A DNA stretch of 64,000 nucleotides from Pontivivens marinum (lineage in GTDB: Bacteria > Pseudomonadota > Alphaproteobacteria > Rhodobacterales > Rhodobacteraceae). The notes under the pieces were generated by a model that was given only the letters and a program-made list of their open reading frames with translations, ran no database searches and was not told the origin of the DNA. Numbering within the stretch: the first letter of the stretch is position 1; every line of letters begins with the position of its first letter. The DNA lies in NCBI RefSeq assembly GCF_900231835.1, contig NZ_OCTN01000006.1:1-64000 (forward strand), given 5' to 3'. This document shows positions 10,301 to 22,300 of this stretch, one piece after another. A program made the translations under genes and the position numbers.

Positions 10301-13300
10301 GGCGACGGTGGTTATGACGGGGGCTACGATGGTGGCTATGACGGCGATTACGGTGGGGATTTCGAGGGCGGTTTAGGCGACGGCTTCGAGGGCGGTTTAG
10401 GCGATGGCTTCGGGGATGGTTTTGGTGACAGCACCGGTGGTGATTACGGCTATGGTACTGCCGCGATCCAGCAGCTCTCGGTCACTGCGCGCACTGCTGG
10501 CACCGTGGTTACGCAGGCAAATGACCCGACGGCCCTGACCGACGGCGCGGCGGTCGGCATTGGCGCGGGCGTTGCGGTCAGCGACGTGCACAGCGTGGTT
10601 TCTGCGGTGAACGAGGGGTCGGTTACCTCATTCGGAACAACAGTTGACGCGACCCAAGCGATGGAGATCGCAACGCTGGCCGGTGCTGGCGCGGGGGGCG
10701 GAGTGCTGGATCTGGCGGGGGCCTTTGCGTTGAGCCGCTATAGCGCGCAAACCTATGCGTGGCTGCTGCCCAATATCGGCGAGACGCGGTTTGATCCTGA
10801 CATGCCGGTTGCGGATCGGCCCGATGCGGCGCTGCGGATCAACGCGCAGGATGGCACCGATCTGGTCACCGTTGCGGGCACGCTGAACGCGGCGGCGACG
10901 GTGGGGGTTGGGGCCTCGGCGGCGATCAACATTCTGGATCGGGATACGCGGGCGGCGCTTGGTAGCGTCTATGACCTCGATTACCGGCAGTACCCCTATT
11001 ATGCGACCAGCTCGCCCTTGTTCGAGGTCGGCTTTGCGGAATCGCTCTATGCGGATGGATTGCAGATTTCGGCGCGGACCACTGGCGGTGTGATCGTGGC
11101 GGCTTCGGCCGGTCAGCGGCCCGAGGGGGCCAGCGATGGCGATACCCGCACGGCACCGGCGGCAGTGGGCGGCGTGGCGCTGGACGATCTGGAGGAGGAA
11201 TCCGTTCAGACCGCCGAGGAGGATAACCCGACCGAGGGCGCGCGCGGTGGTTTCACCCTGTCCGGTGCCTATGCAACGACGCGCGGCAGCAGCAGAACCA
11301 CGGCGACGCTGGGCCATAACGGGTTCTCGCAACTGGATGGTGTGCTGTCTGTCACGGCGCAGGACGCGGCGCAGGTATTGACCCTGACCGGTGCGGTTGT
11401 GCCGGGGGATGTGACGGTGGGCTTGGCCGGAGGCTTCGCGCAATCGGCGCTGAACCGGCAGGTGCAGACGGATTTGACGGGCGGGCAGTGGAACGCCGAG
11501 GGGGTCACGGCGCGGGCCCTGATCACCGGTCGCGATGTCACGATTGGCGGTGGTGCGGCGGGGGCCGGTGGCGGTGCGCTGAATCTGGCCGGAGCGTTCG
11601 CGCTGGGGTCCGGATCACGGGATGCGTTGCTGAGCATGGGCGCGATTACCCTGAATGCAGGTGCCGAAGCCGTGTTGCTGGAGGCCGCAGATCGCGGCAC
11701 GGTCAACACGATTGCCGGCGCGGCCGAGGGCGCAGCGGCGAGCGACGGCGCGGTTGGCATTGGCGCGGCGGTTGCGCTGGACCGGTCCACGGCTGTGGCG
11801 CGGGTGGAAACCCATGATTACCTGCCGCTGCCGGTGGAATATGCTGTCGTGCCCTTTACGGCGGTTGCACTGGACGGGTCGGGCGTTTCGATTCTGGCCG
11901 ATCAGGCGGTGACGCGGAATGTCACGGCACGCTCCACCGGCTATGCCAGCGGTGTGGCGGTGTCGGGTTCTGCGGCGATCCGCACGGGGGCCACGGCGGC
12001 GGAAATGGCGCTGGACGCGGATATGACCCTGCCCGCCGGTGCTACGATTCTGGCCAGTGCAACGGGTGACAGCATCGCGCAGGCGGGCAGTGTTTCGGGC
12101 GATGGGGCGGTCGGGCTGGGCGTGTCCTTTGCCCTGCAAGCCGAGGCCCGCAGCAGCGAAATCACCCTTGGCGCGATGGAAATCGGAACCTCGGCGCAGG
12201 CGGCAGGGGCGTTGGGGATCAGCGCGCTGACCTCCGGTGATCTGAGCGCGAAGGCCACGGCGGGGGTTCTGTCCCCCGAGCAGCAGCAGGAGCAGGAGGA
12301 CGCGGCGCAGGCCGAGGAAGGTCTGTTCGCCTTTAACGGCGCTGTTGCGCTGGTCACGGCCAGCGATGATGCGCGGATTGTGGCGGCGCAGGATGGATTC
12401 GCCCAAACGCGGATCACGGCGGCTGCGGCGGTGCTGAACGCGGTGCAGGGGTCCAACCTGATTGCCAGCGGTGGCGGTGTTACCCAAGCAGGCGGCGGCA
12501 TCGGTGCGGGGCTGGGTGTGGCGCTGGTCACGGGATCGGTCAGTGCGGAAATCGCGCTGCAATCGCTGCGCCTCGATACGACCGGAATGCTGACGCTGAA
12601 CGCGCGCACGGCGGGTCAGGTTCGGGCGGATGCGGTGAACGGGGTCTCGCAGGGATTTGTGAATGTCGGGGTCAACGTGGCCGGTGGCACAACGCAGGCC
12701 AACGCCCGGATTCTGTTTGGCGACCAGTCCGCACAGCCCGATGATGGAGATCGGCTGAGCGGCGGCAATGTGGCCCTGTTGGCCGAGGTCGCGACGGGTC
12801 ATCACGCCGATGCGAAATCCCTGCAACCCACCGGTGAGGATGGCACGGCGGCGGTTGTTGTCGGGCTGGCCGGTTATGCGGTGGATGCGGATAGCGAAAT
12901 TACGCTAGGCGGCGGTGATATTCAGAGCACGGGCGCGGCCAGCATCATCGCCCGCACGCAGCCCACGGTTGCGGCGACATCGCTAGGCGCGGATAACCTG
13001 CGCCTCGATTTCGCAACGAATGAGGGCGAGGACGAGAGCGGCTTTAATCTGGGTCTGGCGGCGGCCCTGTCCGATCTGGATCTGGGCGCGACGGTCACGG
13101 TGAACACCACCGATATTGTGGCGACAGGGGCGCTGACCGGATTGGCGCAGGCGGATATTACCAGCTCCACCGCCGGTCGTGTCACGACGCGGGCGGATAT
13201 GGTTGTGGGCGCGGGGTCGCGCGTGCTGGGTGGCTCGCTGAATCTGGACGCGACGGCTCGGTCAGGGGTCAAGGTGGACGGCACCACCGGTCAGACCAAT

Positions 13301-16300
13301 TACGGCACCGAGGCCCGCAGCGATGCGCAGGGCAATGCCGATATGGTGGGCGATGCCGGTGATGCCGCGCGCGGGGATGAGGCAGAGCAGACGGCGTTTT
13401 CAGCTTCGATTTCGCCTGAATCCGCGCAATCGGGGGCTGCCCTGCGGGTGGACGGCGCGATTGTCGGTGCGGGAACGGGCAATGCGGCGCTGAATTCCGG
13501 TGCGACCACCGATATTATTCTGGGCGCAACCGATGCGCCGCTATCGGCGACCATCGCGATCAGTGAGGTCACGGCGGACACGATCATCACCGACAGCGCC
13601 ATCGGGGCCAGCGGTGATTTGACCATCGGGGCGGATGCGGTGGAATCCCATCGCTTGACCGCGCGTGTCGGGGCGGGGGATGCCTCGGCCATTGATGCGG
13701 CTGCGGTGATCAGCGTGCGCCGCTCGCGGGCGGTGGTTCTGGTGGACAATGCCGCCGCGAATACCGGCCTGTTCGGCGATGATATCGACGTGGATGCCCG
13801 CACCACGCGCACCCTGCAATTCGACGCGGATGCGGTGGCGGGGGATGATACGTTTCTGGCCATGGCGGGCAATGTCGGCTTTGGCGAGGGGGTGACCTCT
13901 GCCGCGATTGGCGGGCTGGTGGCGAATAGCGACGGCTCGGCGGCGGGAATGCTGGATGTGGATGCGACGGCGACGACTTCGCTCAGCGTGCTGACCCGCG
14001 CCGCAGGGGGCCGCACCACGGCGGCGGCCGAGGATGGCGATGACGGCACAGGCGATGCGGGCGTTGGCGCGGAGCTGGTCGATCTGGGCGATGATGTGAA
14101 CGAGGATGCCGATACCACCGGCGACGGGCAGGAGGGCAAGATCGCGGATGCCGCACGCTTGGCCGGTGCGGTCACGGTGCTGCGCCAGCGCGATGTCACC
14201 ACGGCCACGTTGGGCGGGCAGGGCTATGATGCCACCGGCGCGCTGTCCACGATTGCGGCGGCGGATATCACGGCGGGGACGGTAAACCTGACGGCGCGCA
14301 ATGCTGTGTCGGGGATGCAGGTGCGCACCAATGCGTTTCTGGGTGAGCGTGAGGCAGGCGACCCGAACGGTGTCGGGATTTCGGCGGCGGTCGGCTATCT
14401 GGCGCTGGATTTCGACACGCAGGCGGTGCTGGCCGAGGGCTCGCAGATTGTCGGTAACGCGGATATCGCCGCGATTGTGGAACTGGACCCGCAGGCAAAT
14501 GCGGATCGCGCTGCGGCCCTGCGCGCGGTGGGTGCCGATGCGCAGGTCGAGGATAGTTTCGAGGTCACGCCGGGGAATGCGGCGCCCACGCTGAACACCG
14601 ATATTGCGGCGGGCGATTGGTCCGTTTCGCAGGGCGCGGCGGCGGCGGGTGAGGATGTCAGCATCGGCATTGATGCGGGTATCCTGAACGTGGACCTGAC
14701 CACCGTGGCGCGGATTGACGGCGCGGTGACGGGCGATGCGTCTGCTGCGGCGCAGGCCCTGCGCGGGTTGAGCCATGAGGTTGGCCGCGCGACCTATCTG
14801 GCCGGTCAGGACGGCGCGGGCGTTGGCATTGGCGGCGCGGTTGCGATCACCGCGTGGGACGAATTGACGCGGGCCGAAATTTCGCAGACCGCCAGCATCA
14901 CCGGCACGGCCACGGCGCAGGCGGAGAGTGCTGTGCGGCGGGCAACCTTGGCCACGTCCAAGGGGGCGGCGACCTCGGTTGGCGTGAATGGCGCGCTGGC
15001 GATCCTGACCTCGGATCGCGCGGTGCAGGCGGTGGTGGACCCCCGCGCCGATCTGACCGGCGATGTGGTGGTGCGCGCAACGGATAGCAGCCAGACCGTG
15101 ACCTCGGCCCTTGCGCAAAGCATCGGGGACGGTGTGACGATCGGGGCAAGCGCGGCGTTGGCGTTTGAGGATAGCGCGGTGCAGGCGGTCTTTGGCACGC
15201 TGACCCGCGACGGGATTGCGGGCACGGCCAGCTTTGACGCGATGATTACCGGTCTGGACATTCAGGCCAGCGATGCGGCGATCCGCATGACCTCCGCCGC
15301 GTCGGGCACGGGGCGTGAGGGTGATGACGGCAGCGCGGACGAGGATGACAAGTGGAAGGTCGGCAGCGTTCTGGGCACCGATCTGGAGGCCGAGGACGAG
15401 GAGGCCCTGTCCGGCCAGACCGAGGATGTCGGCGGTGCAGGGGAATCCGATTACGGGCTGGGCATTTCCGGTGCCTTCGCGCTGGATCTGGGCGACAGTC
15501 AGGTGCAGGCGCTGTCGCTGGCCACGGGTGGCGCGGCGGCGGGAACGGTGTCGATCAATGCGCTGGCCAGAGGGTTGGCGACAACGGCAACCGGTGCGCT
15601 GGTTCAGGGGGCCGATACGAACGGAATCGCGGGGGCTGCCTCGATCAACCTGCGCGATATGGAAGTGCGCGCCGATCTGACCGCCATGAATGGCAGCGGC
15701 TCCGATGCGATTACCGTGGCCAGCGATGCGCGCGGCACGGTTCGGGCGCTGGCGGCGGGGCAACAGGGGGAGTCCGACGCGACATTCCGCGTGGCGGGCA
15801 GTGTTGCGCTGAACCTTGGGCAGACGGACGCGGTAACCTCGCTGCATCAGGGCGACATTACGGGGGCGCGGGATCTGCGCTTAACCTCGCAGGTTGGCGG
15901 GGAAATCACCACGCTGGCAGGGGTGCGGCAGCAGGGTGGGGGCACCTCGGTCGGGGTCAGCTTTGCGCTGGATGAACATGATATTAGCGCGCTAACCACG
16001 ATCAGCGGCACGGATGCGGCGCAGGTGCTGCTGAATGTCGATACGCTCAACGCCACCGCCACGGTGGACGCGGATCGCACGGCATCGGCGCAGACCAGCG
16101 CGCTGGCCGCGCCGGATGCAGAGGCAGGGGCCAGTGTTGCGGTCTCCGTCGGTCTGATCACGGCGGGAACCACAGGCGAAATCCGTCTGGACCATGCCGA
16201 TGTGAACGCGGCCAATGGCGGGCAGATTGCCGCGCTTGGCGGTGGGCAGGTTGTGGCGCGGGCCATTCAACAGCAGGGCGGCGCGGGATCGCAGCCGCGT

Positions 16301-19300
16301 GTCGGCGGGGTTAGCGCGCTGATTACCGGATCGCGTGATCTGATGCTGAACGCGGATCGTGGCTATGTTCAGGTGGCGGCGGGCATGATGGAGCTGGGCG
16401 CGCGCGATAGTGGCGTGACGCGGGCGGATAGCCTCGCGCTCAGCAGCGGGCAGGGCACCGGCGTTTCGGTCAATGCGGCGCTGGTTCTGGCGCGGGGCAG
16501 CGTTTCCAGCACCATCGGCGGCGAGGTTGCGAGCGGCGACAATCCGGTCATGGCCCTGATCGCGGGTGAGGGCGCGACCCTGACTACGATGGCCGCAGAT
16601 GACCGTGATTTCGAGGCCCGCAACGGCGCAATCGGTCTGAATCTGGGTGGCTCGCAGGTTGGTGTCGGATCGGCGGCGGTGATTTCCAGCCGCGATATTG
16701 CCGTGCGCAGCCGTGATATCCTGATCGTGGGCGATGGTGCGATTGCGCTGGATGCGCAGCGTACAGGGATGGATCGGGCGCAGGCGGCGCTGGGTGGGGT
16801 GAACGGCTCCGGCGTGGCGGTGAACGTCAACGGGGCCACCACGATTGCAGGTGGCTCTATCGTTGCGGCGGCGGATGGCACGCGCAGTTTCCTGTTTGGC
16901 GGGGTTCTGGATGTGGCCGCGCGCGATAGCGGCACGGTGGAAACGCGGATGCTGGACGTGGCGGTTTCGTCCTCGAACGCGATTGGCGCGCAGGTGTTGA
17001 GCACGATCCTGACCCGCGATGTGTCTGCTCGGATTGGTGATAGCACGACGCAGGGATCGGCCCTGACCGGCGGCACACGGGTTTCGGCCCATGCGGCGGC
17101 AGATCTGGGGGCGATTGCGGCCTCGGCCAATGTGGCGGCAAGTGTCGGGGTCAACGCGACCTACCGGATGCTGACCACGGACCGCGAGACCTCTGCCACG
17201 TTGGGCGGCATGTTGACGGGCACGAATGCGGCGGTCAGCGCCGTGCGGGCCGATGATCTGGATGCCACAACGGTGGATGTTGCGGTTAGTGGCGGCACCT
17301 CGGTCGGGGCGAAATTCACGCTGCTGCAACAGGGCGGCGGCACAACGGCGCTGTTCACGCCGGATGCAGGGTCCAGCCTGACCGGCGCGGCCAGCGTGAC
17401 GGCCTTGGACGAGACGAGCGTGACGGCCAACAGCTTTGCACTGGCCGTGGCGTCGGGGGTTTCGGCCTTTGGCGAGGGGTTGGTTCTGGTGCTGGGCGGG
17501 CAGGGCAATACGCCTGATCCCGTGCGCACCGGCGATATGGCGCGGGCCGAGGAAGCGGAAGTTGACGCCCTGCAAGCAGCGGCGGAGGGCGCGGGGGATC
17601 GTGCCTTGGATGCCGCCACCGTGGACACCGATCCGCAGCCGGACGCGGCGCCGCTATCCGCCGGATTGGTTCTGGCGCAGGTTCAGGTACAGGGAGCGGG
17701 CGATATCGCGCTGGGGTCGCTATCGGTTAATGCGACGGCGGACACGGATGCGGTGCTGCGCTTGGGCGCGGCGGGTGTCAGTGGCGGAACTGCTGCGGGC
17801 GGCGTGGCGGGGATCGGTATTGCGCGGACCCGTGCCTTGGCCCGAATTGATAGCTCTGCGCTGGATGGAGTGCTGGATGTTGCCGGTGCGGTGACGGTGA
17901 ACGCGCGCAATATCGGCGCGCTGGATGTCACGGCTATCGGTGTAGGTGTTGGCGGCGGTGTCGGGGCGACGGGCGGTTTTGCCATGGCGCTGGACCGGCG
18001 ACGCACGGAAATTGAGCTGACCGAGGGCAGCATCGTTGCGGCCTCGATGCAGGCTACGGCGCAGACTGGTGGTGATGTCACCGCGCGCGGGTTGATCCTG
18101 TCGGCGGGTGGCACGGCGGGTGTCGGGGTTGGTGTGGCGTTGGCGCTGGATGATCGCGAAACGCTTGCCACGATTGACGGCACCGATATCACAACGACCG
18201 GTGGATCGCTGGCGGTGGAGAGCTTTGGCGGCGGCGATACGCTTGCACTTGCCACGGCGGCGGGTGTTGGCGGCACGGCGGGCGTTGCGTCCAGCGTGGC
18301 GATTGCGCGGCAGGCTGGCACGGTGCGCACGATTGCGGACGGGGCCGATTTGAGCGCGACGGGCGATATCCGTCTGGGCGCGGTGCAAGCGCAGGATAGC
18401 CGCATTGCGGGCAGCTCGCGCCCTAGTGTGACCGCGATCAGCGTGCCGATTGGCGCGGGCGGCACGGCGGGTGTGGCGGCGGGGATTGCCATTGCGCTAA
18501 AGGATGGCGTGACCGAGGCTTTGGTTCAGGGCGGCACCTTGCAGGCGGGCGATGATGTGGAGCTGCGCGCCCGTGCCGATGCGCAGATCAACGCGGTTGG
18601 CGTTGGTATTGCGGCGGGTGGCACGGCGGGCGTGACCGGCTCGGTCAGCGTTCTGCAACGCGATGACACGACCCGCGCCAGCATTCAGGGCGGGCAGGTG
18701 ACGGCGCAGGATAGCGTGGTTGTCGAGGCCTTGGCCGAGACTGCCGCAGGCGCCTCCGGTGGGCAAATGGCCGAGGCAGGCACGCTGGATGCGGACCTGT
18801 CCAACGTGCAGATCGGTGTCGCGGCGGGCGGCACGGCGGGGGTCGGGGTTTCGGTTTCCGCTCCGGTCCTGCGCAATCGGGTCGAGGCGCTGATCGGCGC
18901 GGGGGCCAATGTGACCGCCCATGCCGTGACCGGTTTCGGTACGCAGGTGCGGCTGCGCGATATTGATCTGGCGGATGTGGATGAGGAACTGGACGCCCTG
19001 TCCCGCGTCACGCGGCGTGGTGTTTCGGTGGTGGCGGATAGCGCGATCTCGCACGGGTCTGTCGCTGCAACCGTTGCGGTTGGCGGACAGGCGGGCGTGG
19101 CCGCGCAGGTTGGCGTGACCAGTGTCGAGGATACGGTCATCGCGCGCATTGGCGACGAAACCGGACCGCGCACGCGGGTGATGAGCGGCGATGACATCAC
19201 CGTGCAGGCGGCGGGCACGCTGGCCCTGCGCAACATTGCTGTTGCGGGCGGTGGCGGCGGTGCGGCGGGGGTCGGGGCGGCGTCCTCGACCATCGTGACG

Positions 19301-22300
19301 GCCCGTGAAATCATGGCGGAGGTTCTGCGCGGCGATCTGATTGCCGAGGGGCAGGTCGCGGTTCTGGCGCGGGGCGCGGACCGGATCACCAGCACGGATG
19401 TTGCGGCAGGGCTGGGTGGTTATGCCGGTGTGGCCGGTGCTGTGACGGTTGTTTCGGGTGAGAGCACGGTTCTGGCCCGCCTTGACCGGGCCGGTCTGTA
19501 TGCGGATGACATTGAGGTCGAGGCACGACTGGACCGCGATATCTCCTTGCAAACCGCAGGAATTGGCGGGGCGATCGGGGCGGCTGTCGGCTCGGTTCTG
19601 GTGCTGGATGCGGTGGACAGCGCGCAGGTGGTGATTGTTGATGGCACCACCATGGATCATACGGTTTTGCAGGGCGAGCAGATTAACCTGAACGCGCATC
19701 TTGGCCTGAGCGCGGAGCTGGAGGTCGGCACGGTTCTGGCCGCGCTAGGCGGGGCGCATGGGGCGGTTGTGACCGGATTTGTCGATACGGTTTCTAGCGT
19801 CGATGTCGGCGATCACAGCCGTATCGGGACCAGCGCGCAGCAGGTCGGCGCGGTGGATATTCTGGCCTATCAGGATATCGGCCCCCGCGATGCGGCAAAG
19901 GGAATGGTACGCGGCGGGGCGCTGTCGCTGACAGGTGGATCGGTCGGCGGCACCGTTGCGATCCTGTCCAGCAATGCGGTGACTGAGGCTGTTCTGGGCG
20001 ATGATGCGCAAATCCACGCCCGCGATACGGTGTCCCTGCGTGCGCTGACGGAACGTGATCTGGGCACCAGTGCCCATGCGCTGGCAGTCGGTATTGGTGG
20101 CACGATCAACTACATCACCGCGCGCACGCTGATTGGCGGCGGGGCGGATGGCGATGATCTGGACGATACGGCGGATGCGGGTCAGGCGCTGTCGGGGGAT
20201 GATGGCTTGGCGCAGGGCGGCACCGATTACCTGCGCGCAGGGCAGACCGGCACGGCCGAGGCAGCCGAGGTTGCGGCGCGCCGCGATGCGGTCGGGCAAA
20301 AGCTGACCGGTCTTGGCGCGGCGGGCGCTGATCGCACCGTGGCGCAGGTTGGCACCGATGCGCAGATCGTGGCGCAGGGCGGTATCGTGGTTGCCGCGCA
20401 GGATACCACCACGACCACCACGGTTGCGGGCGGATTGGGCATTGCCGGTGGTCTGGCCGCAACGGCGGGTCATGCGGTGACCGATGTGAACACCGATGTT
20501 GTGGCGGAAATCGCGCGCGGCGCGTTGCTGCGATCCGGTGGTGATGTGCAGGTTGCTGCGCGCACGAGCGGCGGCGGCAGTAATGTCACCGGCTATGCCG
20601 GAACGGTTGGCCTGAACGCGGCGGTGGGCCTTGCCGTGGCGGATCTGGTTCAGAGCCGTGATGCAACGCTGATTATCAATGACGATGTGGTGGTTGAGGG
20701 CACGCGGATTGCGCTGGACGCGCAGGGCGCGAATGCCGCCGATGTGCGCGTTTCGGGCAGTGCGATTGCGGGCACCGCTGCGGCAACGGGGATGCAGGCG
20801 GGGATCGAGGATCGCAGCGCTGCTTCTGTACAGGTCGGTGCTGCATCCCTGACCGCGCAGGACCTGTCGATCAGCGGCGCGATAGCCGCCGCGCAACAGG
20901 TGCGTGTGGCGTCGAACGCGATTGCGCTGGGGGCGGCGGGGGCCTTGCTGAACGCGGAACTGTCGGATCGCAGCGCGGTTGGCGTGGCTCTGAATGGTAC
21001 GCAGGTTGATGCGGCGCAGACGCAGATTACCGGTGCGATTTCGGGCAACCGGACGGCGCATGCTTCGGGTATTTCGGGGGCCGCCGCGATTGCGGGCGGG
21101 ATCACGCGGGCCGATGTGGATGTGGCGCGGGTGCTGGATGTGCGCTCGGATGCGCAGGTTACCGTGGACGGCGGCGATCTGGGCCTGAGCGCGGCGAATA
21201 GCGGCGATGTGGCTGCCAGCGCGCTGGCCGGATCGGGTGCGTTGGGCGTGGCGGGGGCAGGCTCCATCGCGGTGGCGCGGGATGCGTCGCTGGTGGATGC
21301 AACGCTGGGCGGCGTGCTGGACCTGAGCGGTACGGCGGGCGTTTTGGCGCAGCAATCCGGTGCGATCACGGCGGATGCGGATAGCACGGCGATTGGCGGC
21401 TTTGGTTCCGGCGGGGCGGCGCAGGCGCAGGCAATTGCGGCGGGGCAGGTCACGACGTGGCTGGATGCCAGCGGTCAGGCGGCCATTGCGCGGGCGCAGG
21501 CCGAAACGGATCAGGATGTGGATGCCTCCGCGCAGGGGGATGGCGGCGGTGTGCTGGCGGTCAGCTTGACCGAGGCAGCGGTGGACGCGAGCTCCGCCAC
21601 GCAGGTGGACCTGAGCAGTGGCGGTGATGTGCTGGTCGCGGGAACCTTGCAGGCGGGAACGGATCACGCGGTGCGCTATTCCGCGCTGGCCGATACGGCG
21701 CTGATCAGCGCAATCGGGCGGGCGGCGGCGTCATCCGATGCGGATGTGGCCACGCAAAGCGGGGTTACGGTTCTGGGCGGGGCGCAGATTGCCGCCGGAA
21801 CCATTGATCTGGATGTGATCACGGCGCTGATCCGCAGCACCACCAGCACCCCCGATGCACGGGGCGGGTCGGGCGGCGGTGTCGGTTCAACGGGGATCGA
21901 GGCCGAGGCCGATCTGGCGCTGGACGGATATATCCGCATGGCCAATGGGGCGTTGCTGGAACAGACCAGCCGCTCGGGCGCGCTGGACATCAACGTAGCC
22001 TCGACCGCGCGGGCCAGCACGGCGACGGAGATCAGCACGGTTGAGGGCGCCAGCCTGCCGGTTGCGCGCAGTCGCACCGGTATCAGCAATGATGCGCTGT
22101 TTGAAATGGACAGCGGCAGCACCCTGAGCGCCGCCGGTGATATGGCGATTTCTGTCGGAACGCAGGGCGGGGCGGTGGCGGATGCCAGCGTCTATACCCT
22201 TGCCGCCGGATCGCGGATCACGGTGTCGGCGCAGTCGGATTATGATGCACAGGACCGGATCGCGCTGGCGGCTGGTTCGGCCATTCTGGGCCAGCAGGAC

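Noticed and set aside
10282..10452. RTX-type calcium repeats suggested by the Gly/Asp tract
   Set aside because: The units are YDGG and FEGGLGDG, not the GGxGxDxUx nonapeptide, and the protein has an N-terminal secretion domain with a TpsB partner rather than type I secretion genes.
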